64,000 bases of DNA from Ciceribacter sp. T2.26MG-112.2 (GTDB taxonomy: Bacteria > Pseudomonadota > Alphaproteobacteria > Rhizobiales > Rhizobiaceae): contig NZ_UEYQ01000008.1 of the NCBI RefSeq assembly GCF_900492205.1, positions 62,001 through 126,000 on the forward strand, read 5' to 3'. Numbering within the stretch: position 1 is the stretch's first letter; every line of letters begins with the position of its first letter. Of the stretch, positions 1 to 9,565 are shown one piece after another. The translations under genes and the position numbers were made by a program. The notes below the pieces were generated by a model that saw nothing but the letters and a program-made list of their open reading frames with translations, was not told the origin of the DNA and made no database searches.

Positions 1-348
1 AAAACAGTCTGTGAGACTTGGCCTACATACCTGAAGAATGCCGACCCTTTCATTCGGGAGAATATGGGCCAGTTACCAATGTTCGGGAAAAGCGTGATGC
101 TTATGCCCTTACAGGCGGCGGATATGGCCGCTTACTGGTACAGGCGACGATGGATCGAAGAAGGCAGCTTCGAGAACCCGTCGCTGCCGTTTCCATGGAG
201 CTGCAAAGTCGACTATCCGCGACATCTTTTAGTACTTTCAGAGAAGGACTACGTTGGCCAACTTCTTGACGCATGGCTAGCGTTTCGGAGGATGACCTTC
301 AACGTCACCGTCTCCTTCACCTACAAAGGGCGTGACATATTCGGCTAG
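1..348 (+). CDS. C-terminal fragment of an accessory protein, possibly DUF3800 family
   Basis: The frame is open from base 1 to the TAG at 346-348, so the gene begins outside the window and only about 115 C-terminal residues are visible. The motif PLQAADMAAYWYRRRW, about residues 36-51 of the fragment, resembles the C-terminal LQxAD segment of DUF3800 proteins, which often sit in mobile or defence regions. That family link is a weak inference from one motif. Base composition is clearly less GC-rich than the genes to the right, and the gene ends about 90 bases from the 3' end of tRNA-His. Both points fit horizontally acquired DNA. An internal ATG at 64 is unlikely to be the start because the frame stays open upstream. 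Confidence 0.5.
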   Translation, partial: KTVCETWPTYLKNADPFIRENMGQLPMFGKSVMLMPLQAADMAAYWYRRRWIEEGSFENPSLPFPWSCKVDYPRHLLVLSEKDYVGQLLDAWLAFRRMTFNVTVSFTYKGRDIFG

Positions 349-440
349 GCTATGTCCGCACGGTGGCTCGTCTGCCCCATAGTTGGATCGGGTCATCTTA
401 GAAGCGATCGAGTGATCGCCGTCATCCACTAAGAAAAAAA

Positions 441-517
441 TGGTACGGTTGGGGGGTCTCGAACCTCCGACCTCAGGTGCCACAAACCTGCGCTCTAACC
501 AACTGAGCTACAACCGC
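441..517 (-). tRNA. tRNA-His (anticodon GTG)
   Basis: The minus strand folds into a complete 77-nt cloverleaf with encoded CCA (441-443). The anticodon GTG lies at 481-483. The acceptor stem is GCGGTTG paired with CAACCGT, giving a G1-U72 wobble and discriminator A73. No G precedes position 1 opposite the discriminator. This is the known alphaproteobacterial variant that lacks the otherwise universal G-1 of tRNA-His. The T stem, GGAGG against CCCCC, contains an A51-C63 mismatch, which is unusual. Confidence 0.95.
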
Positions 518-595
518 ACATCAGGCGCGAACGACGCCTTGGGGGGTCACATACGGGCAGTTCGCGTCTTTTTCAAGCCTTTTTTGCGCGAAACG

Positions 596-624
596 AAAAA
601 AGGCCGGGACAAGGTGTCCCGGCC
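596..624 (-). terminator. Rho-independent terminator of the phasin gene
   Basis: A 9-bp perfect stem (602-610 with 616-624, arm GGCCGGGAC, 5-nt loop) is followed on the minus strand by a run of six T (596-601). It lies 30 bases past the phasin stop codon and before tRNA-His. Confidence 0.85.
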
Positions 625-654
625 TCAAGTCCTTGGGAGGACATGTGTCTTTGA

Positions 655-1110
655 TCAGGCGGCCTTGAAGGTCGACATGACCTTTTCAGCGGCTTCCTTG
701 CCCGGCTTCACGACCGTTTCGGCAACCTTCTTGACGGCTTCCTGCATGGTCTTGGCCTGTTCGACGGTGACTTCGGCCTGCTTGCGGATGAAGGAGGTCT
801 GCAGTTCGACCAGTTCGGCGATCGACTTCACGCCGAGCAGGGCTTCCATGTGCGACAGCGACATTTCGGCATTGGTGCGCAGCGCGTCGATGGCCTTGAG
901 GCCGAGTTCGACGGTGCCGGCCTGGGCGGTCTGGAGCGTGGTCTCGACGGTCTTGGTGGCTTCCTCGGTCGCGGTCTTCATCTTGGCATAGGCGTCCTTC
1001 GACTGGGCTGCGCCCTTTTCGGCGAAGTCGCGGAAGGTTTCATTGACCTTTGCCGGGTCGAATGCGGTGGCGGAGAAGGAGAAGACGTCCTTTTGGGAAT
1101 TGGCAGCCAT
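655..1110 (-). CDS. phaP: Phasin family protein (PHB granule-associated)
   Basis: This 151-aa protein is almost wholly amphipathic helix, rich in Ala, Lys, Glu and Thr, with the pattern of the Phasin_2 family. Phasins coat polyhydroxybutyrate granules in the cytoplasm and control their size. I chose the ATG at 1110 (MAANSQKDVF) because GAGGA lies about 8 nt upstream. Starts further upstream lack a ribosome site and give an atypical leader. The gene is monocistronic with its own terminator at 596-624, and it is divergent from cbrA. From memory, a phasin also neighbours cbrA in S. meliloti. The acetoacetyl-CoA synthetase downstream of cbrA belongs to the same PHB/ketone cycle. Confidence 0.88.
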   Translation of the reverse strand: MAANSQKDVFSFSATAFDPAKVNETFRDFAEKGAAQSKDAYAKMKTATEEATKTVETTLQTAQAGTVELGLKAIDALRTNAEMSLSHMEALLGVKSIAELVELQTSFIRKQAEVTVEQAKTMQEAVKKVAETVVKPGKEAAEKVMSTFKAA

Positions 1111-1305
1111 GTCAGTGATCCTCATCTTTGAGCGGGTCAGCGATGGGCGGGCCCGGTTGTGTTCGATGATCTCCATATAGCACCACCCATTGTGCATTGC
1201 AATATTATTGTGCGCTGCAACATGAATTTTCTCGCCTGCCTTGCGGATTAACCCTGTTGGTCGAAACAGTCGCACCTTGCTGGACCCGAAAGCCGTGCCT
1301 AGCTA

Positions 1306-1320
1306 TTAAAAATCTGTTAA
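1306..1320. promoter_or_regulatory. CtrA-type box upstream of cbrA
   Basis: TTAA (1306-1309), seven bases, TTAA (1317-1320): a perfect match to the alphaproteobacterial CtrA full-site consensus TTAA-N7-TTAA. It lies 40 bases before the chosen cbrA start codon, in the phasin/cbrA divergent region. Binding is inferred. Confidence 0.55.
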
Positions 1321-1360
1321 TTTGCCGCAGGTGACGGCAATTGCTAAGACAGGTCCCAGG

Positions 1361-4300
1361 ATGCCCGCTCCATACCCGTTCATCGACGTCGCCGTTCACG
1401 ACAGCATCCGCCCGCGCTTTGCCCGGGGCGAGGCGCTCGTCGTGTTTTCGCCCGCGCTCGACCGGGTTCTGTGGGCCAATGGCGCCGGCGCACGCTTCTT
1501 CGGCAATGCCTCGATCTACGATCTCCTTGAGGAAGGACCGAACCGCGGCGACGTCGCCTTCCGCCAGATCGAGGGCGTGGCCCGCCAACTGAGTGCGGTT
1601 GGCGACCGCCGTTCGCTGCTGTTGCGCATCGCTTCCGGCTTCCAACGCGTTCCCGTGACGGCGACGGCGGAGATGGTCGAGATCCGCCGCGGCGAGCCCG
1701 TCATCCTCCTGTCCGTTCCGCCGCTCGGCAAGGCCGGCAGCCTTACCGAACGCGCCGGCGACATGCTGAGCGGCTTCGACGATCCCGATACCCACATGGC
1801 CGTGCTCGACGGCGAGGGCCGGGTGGTCGTCGCCTCGGCGAAATTTGCCGGTCTCGGCATCACCCCGCAGACCGCCCGCACGCTGGTGACGCTGGCCGGC
1901 ACCGATGCCGACCATCTGGTCAAGCGGCCGATCCCGACCGGGCGCGGCTATCTGCCGGCGGCCATCGGCAAGCTCAGCGACGATCCGGCGCTGCATCTGC
2001 TGTTCGCGGTGGAAACCATCCTGGGCACCATGGACCCGACCGACCAGTTCCAGACAGAGGAACCCACCGGCCCGATCGCCCCCGCCGTCGAGAAGATGCC
2101 CGCGGGCGAGCCGGCCGTCTCCGTCGAGACCGCGGCCGTGGTTACGGCCGGCGTGGTCGAGGCCGAGGCCGGATTTGCCGACGTCGTCGAAGCGATCGGC
2201 GAGATCGAGGAATTCGACGGCGACGAGATCGAGGCGCTGGACGAGACTTCCGAAGACGAAGCGGCCGAAGACCGCGGTTCCGAAGAGGGTCCGGCCGAGG
2301 TCGCCACGCCGGACGACGCGGTGCTTGCCGAAGCGGCGGCCGAAGTGGTCGAGACCTTCGAGGAGGAAGCCGGCCCGCTCGCCGACACCGGAGCCGAGGC
2401 CGACACCCTTTCGGCGGATGCCGGCGAGATGGTCGAGGCGCCTGCCCCCGACGCCGTCCCGCCACTTGCCGCCGCCGCCACGCCGGAGATCGCGCCGGAC
2501 GCGCCTCCTGCAGCCGACATGGGCCCCGACGCAAAAGCCGAGGAGTCGGACACCGTTGCCGGAACTTCGGCCGAGCCGGTCGGCGCCCCGCTCGTTCCCG
2601 CTCCGGTCGAGGCCGCACCGTCCGCACGCGCGCATGCTGCGCCAGGCGCCGCCTTCGTCTTTTCGCCGGAACGGCGCGCCACTCGGTTCGTCTGGAAGAT
2701 CGACGCCGACGGGCGGTTCTGCGATGTCTCGGCCGAGTTCGCCGAGGCCGTCGGCCCGCGTGCCGCCGACATCAACGGCATCGCCTTTACCGACCTCGCC
2801 GCCCTGTTCAACCTCGATCCCGAGGGAAAGATCGGCGAACTGCTGAAGAAGCGCGACACCTGGTCGGGCAAGACGATCCACTGGCCGGTGGAAGGCACGA
2901 CCCTGATGGTGCCCGTCGATCTCGCCGCATTGCCGACCTATACCCGCAGCCGCGACTTCGACGGCTTTCGCGGCTTCGGCATCGTCCGGCTGGCCGATGC
3001 GGTCGAAGACCCGAACCGCACCGGCCTGACCTTCGCCGCGCCCGCTTCACCGAGCGAATCGGTGGCGGCTGGCATGATCGAGCCGACGGCAGAACCCGTG
3101 CCCGTCGTCTCGCTGCTCGATGGCCTGCCGCAGGACGCGCCCATCGAGGATCTGGCGGACGATGCGTCCGAGGGCGAACAGCCCGTGTCCTTGCGCGAGC
3201 CGTCGATCAGCGCGTCCGAGGCGCCGGCCGTTGCCGATGGGTCGCAGAGCGCCGCGCCCGCGCCCCTCGCCGAAGTGCCGGCAACCAAGGGCGAGCCGGA
3301 CCTCTTCGAAATGCTCCCAGAGACCGCCACAGAGGCAGCTAGACCGACTGAGCGCGGCGCGGTGGAGCCTCCGGCGCTGCAGATCGTCGAGACGCCCGGC
3401 CGCCGCCATTCCGACAAGGTGGTGCAACTCGAGGAACGCCGCGCCCGCGGCAAGGAGGGCCTGACGCCCGGCGAACAGGCAGCCTTCCTGGAGATCGCCC
3501 GCAAGCTCGACCCGCAAGGTTTGCGCGAAAAGGCCGCCGAGGCCTTAAGCGAGATCCGCCGCAACGAGGCCGCCTCGGCGACGGAGACTTCGGAGGGGAA
3601 CAAGTCCAAACCGGACGCTGCCGAGGAGCGCGCAGCCGAGCTGGAGACCGCCGAAATCGAGACGGGCGAAATCGAGACCGGTGAGGTCAAGACAGGCGAG
3701 ATCGAGACGGGTGAATTGTCCAAAGCGCCGGATGCTCTGCAATCGGCTCCGCTTGCGCCCATCGCCGACATTCCCGCCCCCCAGGCGCCGGACGCGACAG
3801 GGCCTTGGCCGGTCGACCCGGCCGTCGAGGAATTCGCCACGCTGCGTCTCAAGCGCGACAATGCGCTCTCGGCCGAAATCGTCGACCTCATGCCGGTCGC
3901 GCTTCTGATCCATGTCGGCGACCGGCTGATCCACGCCAATCCGGAATTCCTGGCGCTGACCGGCTATGCCTCGATCGAGGATCTCGATACCGCCGGCGGC
4001 CTCGACGTGCTGATCCAGCGGCAGGACCTGGAAGGGGCGAGCGAAGAGGCCGGACGGGTCGTCATCGTGCGCGCCGACGACCAGTTGGTGCCGGTCACGG
4101 CGCGCCTGCAATCGGTGCGCTTCGAGCGCGCGACCGCGCTGATGCTGGCGCTGATCCCGGCAGGCAGCGCAACGCAGAGCACACCCGAAAAAACTGCGGA
4201 GGCGGCAACTTCGACCGTCGTCCCGCTCCCCGTCGCCGAGTTGCAGGGCGAGGCCCGCGCCGAACAGCTGGCCCGCCTGCAGGTGGAGGTCGACGAATTG

Positions 4301-5395
4301 CGATCGATCCTCGAGACGGCGACCGACGGCGTCGTCATACTCGATGCCAATGGCGACATCCGCTCGCTCAACCGGGCGGCCAGCGCGCTGTTCAACTTCG
4401 ACGAGACGGAAACGCGCGGCAAGCCGTTCGTCATGCTGTTTGCCCATGAGAGCCAGAAGTCGATCCTCGACTATCTCGGCGGGCTCTCCGGCCATGGGGT
4501 TGCAAGCGTCCTCAATGACGGCCGCGAGGTGATCGGCCGCGAAGCCTCGGGCGGCTTCCTGCCGCTGTTCATGACGATCGGCAAGCTCACCTCGTCGAAC
4601 GGCTATTGCGCGGTGATCCGCGACATCACCCAATGGAAGCGGACCGAGGAAGAACTGCGCAACGCCAAGCGCGCCGCCGAGACCGCCAACGCCCACAAGA
4701 GCGACTTCCTCGCCCGCGTCAGCCACGAGATCCGTACGCCGCTCAATGCGATCATCGGCTTTGCCGACATGATGGCCAACGAGCATTTCGGCCCGCTCGG
4801 CCATCCGCGCTATGGCGAATATGCCAATGACATCGTGCGCTCCGGCCGGCACGTGCTCGACATCGTCAACGACCTGCTCGACATTTCCAAGATCGAGGCA
4901 GGCGAGATGGATCTCGACTTCACCGCCGTCGGGCTGAACGAAACGGTCCAGGCGGCGGTCTCGATCATCCAGCCGCAGGCCAACGGCCAGCGCGTCATCA
5001 TCCGGACCGCGCTGTCGCAGGCCGTGCCCAACGTCGTCGCCGACATGCGCTCGATCAAGCAGATCGTCCTCAACATCCTGGCCAACGCCATCCGCTTCAC
5101 CCCGTCGGGTGGCCAGATCATCGTCTCGACCGCCTATGAGGCGAACGGCAGCGTGGCGCTGAGGATCCGCGACACCGGCATCGGCATGAGCCGCACCGAG
5201 CTGGAACAAGCGATGAAGCCTTTCCGCCAGGTGCAGACCGGGGCGCGCAATCGCGGCGACGGCACCGGGCTCGGCCTGCCGCTGACCAAGGCCATGGTCG
5301 ACGCCAACCGCGCCCATTTCTCAATCTCGTCCTCCCCGAACGAGGGCACGCTGGTGGAGATCACCTTCCCGTCGCAGCGCGTGCTGGCCGACTGA
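1361..5395 (+). CDS. cbrA: PAS-domain sensor histidine kinase CbrA (DivK-directed cell-cycle kinase)
   Basis: This 1344-aa protein has no membrane segment. A PAS-like N terminus (about residues 20-110) is followed by long acidic Ala/Pro/Glu-rich linkers. More PAS-like segments lie near 440-540, 845-930 and 979-1090. The HisKA domain carries the phosphorylated His1122 (FLARVSHEIRTPLNA). The ATPase boxes are NILANAIRFTP (about 1237), DTGIGMS and GDGTGLGLPLTK (about 1300). No receiver domain is present. In S. meliloti, CbrA acts on DivK and so controls CtrA activity, envelope and flagellar traits. Phasin/cbrA/acetoacetyl-CoA synthetase synteny supports the name over its PdhS, PleC or DivJ relatives. 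I used the ATG at 1361; a TTG at 1322 in frame would add 13 residues but has no ribosome site. A perfect CtrA box lies just upstream. Confidence 0.85.
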   Translation: MPAPYPFIDVAVHDSIRPRFARGEALVVFSPALDRVLWANGAGARFFGNASIYDLLEEGPNRGDVAFRQIEGVARQLSAVGDRRSLLLRIASGFQRVPVTATAEMVEIRRGEPVILLSVPPLGKAGSLTERAGDMLSGFDDPDTHMAVLDGEGRVVVASAKFAGLGITPQTARTLVTLAGTDADHLVKRPIPTGRGYLPAAIGKLSDDPALHLLFAVETILGTMDPTDQFQTEEPTGPIAPAVEKMPAGEPAVSVETAAVVTAGVVEAEAGFADVVEAIGEIEEFDGDEIEALDETSEDEAAEDRGSEEGPAEVATPDDAVLAEAAAEVVETFEEEAGPLADTGAEADTLSADAGEMVEAPAPDAVPPLAAAATPEIAPDAPPAADMGPDAKAEESDTVAGTSAEPVGAPLVPAPVEAAPSARAHAAPGAAFVFSPERRATRFVWKIDADGRFCDVSAEFAEAVGPRAADINGIAFTDLAALFNLDPEGKIGELLKKRDTWSGKTIHWPVEGTTLMVPVDLAALPTYTRSRDFDGFRGFGIVRLADAVEDPNRTGLTFAAPASPSESVAAGMIEPTAEPVPVVSLLDGLPQDAPIEDLADDASEGEQPVSLREPSISASEAPAVADGSQSAAPAPLAEVPATKGEPDLFEMLPETATEAARPTERGAVEPPALQIVETPGRRHSDKVVQLEERRARGKEGLTPGEQAAFLEIARKLDPQGLREKAAEALSEIRRNEAASATETSEGNKSKPDAAEERAAELETAEIETGEIETGEVKTGEIETGELSKAPDALQSAPLAPIADIPAPQAPDATGPWPVDPAVEEFATLRLKRDNALSAEIVDLMPVALLIHVGDRLIHANPEFLALTGYASIEDLDTAGGLDVLIQRQDLEGASEEAGRVVIVRADDQLVPVTARLQSVRFERATALMLALIPAGSATQSTPEKTAEAATSTVVPLPVAELQGEARAEQLARLQVEVDELRSILETATDGVVILDANGDIRSLNRAASALFNFDETETRGKPFVMLFAHESQKSILDYLGGLSGHGVASVLNDGREVIGREASGGFLPLFMTIGKLTSSNGYCAVIRDITQWKRTEEELRNAKRAAETANAHKSDFLARVSHEIRTPLNAIIGFADMMANEHFGPLGHPRYGEYANDIVRSGRHVLDIVNDLLDISKIEAGEMDLDFTAVGLNETVQAAVSIIQPQANGQRVIIRTALSQAVPNVVADMRSIKQIVLNILANAIRFTPSGGQIIVSTAYEANGSVALRIRDTGIGMSRTELEQAMKPFRQVQTGARNRGDGTGLGLPLTKAMVDANRAHFSISSSPNEGTLVEITFPSQRVLAD
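3650..3720 (+). repeat. Tandem 15-base repeats in cbrA encoding (I/V)-E/K-T-G/A-E units
   Basis: Five to six imperfect copies of a 15-base unit encode successive pentapeptides such as EIETG, EVKTG and EIETG (about residues 765-786) within a predicted disordered acidic linker. Such repeats usually vary in copy number between strains. Confidence 0.7.
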
Positions 5396-5580
5396 GCCGG
5401 CGAAGGCCGGCGACAGATCCGATACGTGGTACGGCAAGACCCGTTCACGGGCGTTTCCTACCCCTTGGGGAAAAGCGGCCCATGCGGACCGTCTGCCGGG
5501 CTTTTGCCAAGCCCGTTTCCTTCCCAGCCGGTTTCGGCTAGACCGGCTCAGGCACGGTGGCGTCCAGCGCCGCGGCGACA

Positions 5581-7284
5581 ATGGGAAACGCAGGAGACGA
5601 AGCCTTGGCAGCGGAAGCGCGCATAGCGCAGAAAACGGATTGCGGTCCGGTGCGGCGCCGGCTTTCCCTGGCGACGATCGCGGCGATCGCCGCCTCGGCT
5701 CTCGTCGCCATGCCGATCATTGCCATCTTCCTGATCGGCTTGAGCGGCGGCAGCGAGAACTGGCAGCACATGCTGACCAATGTCGTGCCGCGCGCCACCG
5801 GTCGCACCCTGCTCCTGCTGGCGCTGACCGGCGCGCTGACCGCTTCGATCGGCATTGTCAGCGCCTGGCTGGTCGCCTCCTGCGATTTCCCGTTCCGCCG
5901 CCTTCTCTCGGTGGCGCTGGTGCTGCCGCTCGCCATACCGTCCTACCTCGCAGCCTATGCTTTCGGTGAATTCCTCGATTTCACCGGCCCCGTGCAGAGC
6001 CTCTATCGCGGCCTGTTCGGCTTTGCCTCGGCGCGCGACTACAGCTTTCCCAATGTACGCTCGCTCGGTGGCGCCGTGCTGGTGATGACGGCAGTGCTCT
6101 ACCCTTATGTCTATCTCGCCTGCCGATCGATGTTCCTGATGCAGGGGCGGGCCGCGGCCGATGTGGCGCGCACCCTCGGCGCCGGTCCGTGGCGCGTCTT
6201 TTCGCAGGTCCAGGTTCCGATGGCGCGGCCCGCCATCATGGTCGGGCTGACGCTGGTGATGATGGAGACGCTGAACGACATCGGCGCGGTCGAATATCTC
6301 GGCGTCCAGACGCTGACCTTTTCGATCTACGACACCTGGCTCAACCGCGGCAGTCTCGCAGGCGCCGCCCAGATCGCCTCCGTCCTGCTCGTCTTCGTCG
6401 TGCTTCTCCTGTGGATCGAGCGCCGGGCGCGGCGCCGCCAGCGCTTCGCCAGCCACAAGACGACAGCCGTCACCATCGACGCCGTGCGGCTGAAGCTTAC
6501 CGGCTGGCGCGGCTGGGGCGCGGCCCTCCTCTGCGCCCTGCCCGTCCTTGTCGGCTTCGTCATCCCCGTCGCGGTGCTGGCCGGATTTGCCCTGCGCCGC
6601 CTCGACGATTTCGCCGAGCCGCGCCTCCTCGAGGCACTCGGCAATTCGGTCCTCGTTTCCTCGGCGGCGGCGCTGCTCACCGTCATCCTCGCCTTCGTGC
6701 TGGCCTATGCCGTCCGGACAGAACGATCGCGGCTCACTGCCGGCGCAAGCCGCCTCGCCTCTCTCGGCTACGGCATTCCCGGAACCGTGCTCGGCATCGG
6801 CGTGCTGATCCCGCTCGCCATGCTCGACAACCTGATGGATGGCGCCCTGCGCTCCGCGTTCGGTGTCTCCTCCGGCCTGCTTCTTTCCGGCACCGGCTTT
6901 GCCATCGTCTATGCGGCGACCGTGCGCTTCCTCACCATGGCCGAAGGCACGATCGACGCCGGCTTCCAGAAGCTCTCGCCGCATCTCGACATGGCAGCGC
7001 GCACGCTGGGCCGCAATGCGTGGCAGACCTTCCGGCAGGTTCTCCTGCCGAACATGCGCCCCGCCGTCTTGACCGCGGCTCTGCTGGTGTTCATCGAAAC
7101 GCTGAAGGAACTCTCGGCCACCATCCTGCTCAGGCCGTTCAACTTCAACACGCTGGCGACGCTGGTTTACGAGGATGCCTCGCGCTCGAAGGTGCAGGAT
7201 GCCTCGGTGGCGGCGATCATCATCATCCTGGCCGGCCTGATCCCGGTCATCCTGGTGTCCCGCTCGCTCGACCGCCCCCGCTGA
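5581..7284 (+). CDS. Iron(III)-type ABC transporter permease (FbpB/AfuB-like, fused double permease)
   Basis: This 567-aa protein is made of two tandem permease halves, each with about six membrane helices. Each half has a cytoplasmic EAA-type loop: ADVARTLGAGPWRVF (about residue 195) and DMAARTLGRNAWQTF (about residue 470). Fused permeases of this form belong to ferric iron importers (FbpB, SfuB, AfuB). No binding protein or ATPase gene is adjacent: cbrA is upstream and the next gene runs the other way. It must therefore use partners encoded elsewhere. The start is uncertain: ATG 5581 is used here, and GTG 5557 in the same frame adds eight residues. Neither has a strong ribosome site. Confidence 0.85.
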   Translation: MGNAGDEALAAEARIAQKTDCGPVRRRLSLATIAAIAASALVAMPIIAIFLIGLSGGSENWQHMLTNVVPRATGRTLLLLALTGALTASIGIVSAWLVASCDFPFRRLLSVALVLPLAIPSYLAAYAFGEFLDFTGPVQSLYRGLFGFASARDYSFPNVRSLGGAVLVMTAVLYPYVYLACRSMFLMQGRAAADVARTLGAGPWRVFSQVQVPMARPAIMVGLTLVMMETLNDIGAVEYLGVQTLTFSIYDTWLNRGSLAGAAQIASVLLVFVVLLLWIERRARRRQRFASHKTTAVTIDAVRLKLTGWRGWGAALLCALPVLVGFVIPVAVLAGFALRRLDDFAEPRLLEALGNSVLVSSAAALLTVILAFVLAYAVRTERSRLTAGASRLASLGYGIPGTVLGIGVLIPLAMLDNLMDGALRSAFGVSSGLLLSGTGFAIVYAATVRFLTMAEGTIDAGFQKLSPHLDMAARTLGRNAWQTFRQVLLPNMRPAVLTAALLVFIETLKELSATILLRPFNFNTLATLVYEDASRSKVQDASVAAIIIILAGLIPVILVSRSLDRPR

Positions 7285-7301
7285 TCCGGGGCGAGCCCAT
7301 G

Positions 7302-7326
7302 AAAAAAGGGCGGCTTGCGCCGCCCT
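7302..7326 (-). terminator. Rho-independent terminator on the minus strand
   Basis: A stem GGGCGGC/GCCGCCC (7308-7314 with 7319-7325, loop of four) is followed on the minus strand by six T (7302-7307). No T run follows it on the plus strand, so it serves a minus-strand transcript: acsA2 read-through or a separate small RNA. Confidence 0.75.
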
Positions 7327-7460
7327 GAAAATTCATGCTGTTCAACTGGAGCTTGGGTCGATCAACATCATGTATCGTGAACCAGAGGTTCCAAGCCGCA
7401 CGTTCATGGTGGGCCTCCAACTTGGTCAAGGTATGCCAAATGCGCCTTAACAAGTCGTTA
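7302..7460 (-). ncRNA. Candidate small RNA or structured 3' UTR ending in a strong terminator
   Basis: About 215 bases separate the acsA2 stop codon from a strong minus-strand terminator. The interval contains a small GGAACC-TCT-GGTTC hairpin near 7383-7396 and a terminal GC hairpin plus six T, the layout of an Hfq-type sRNA. A 68-codon minus-strand frame here runs through the terminator to a stop at 7247, so it is unlikely to be a gene. The 5' end is a guess; the palindrome GGTGAC-N4-GTCACC (7466-7481) and a near CtrA-like TTAA-N7-TTAC (from about 7448) lie just upstream. I cannot assign it to a named sRNA family. Confidence 0.35.
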
Positions 7461-7539
7461 CCCTAGGTGACGGATGTCACCCCGATTGACGCAATTCCGA
7501 GCCGACGCCTTGTTCCTCGGCAGCCAAATCCCTCTTGTT

Positions 7540-9492
<1,953 letters not shown>

Positions 9493-9565
9493 GCGTTCCT
9501 CCTCAAAAACATAGCCTGTATAGCAGTTTGCAACGCAATATAAAGTCCCGGAGGAGACAGCCGGT

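Noticed and set aside
1205..2881. A 558-codon minus-strand frame inside cbrA
   Set aside because: Its protein is an Arg/Gly/Asp-rich mirror of cbrA codon structure with no domain; the cbrA frame has clear kinase motifs.
3545..5317. A 590-codon minus-strand frame opposite the cbrA kinase domain
   Set aside because: High-GC antisense shadow; no recognisable fold and it covers the HisKA and ATPase domains of cbrA.
7247..7453. A 68-residue minus-strand protein between acsA2 and the iron permease
   Set aside because: The frame runs through a strong terminator (7302-7326) and has no ribosome site; a small RNA or 3' UTR explains the region better.
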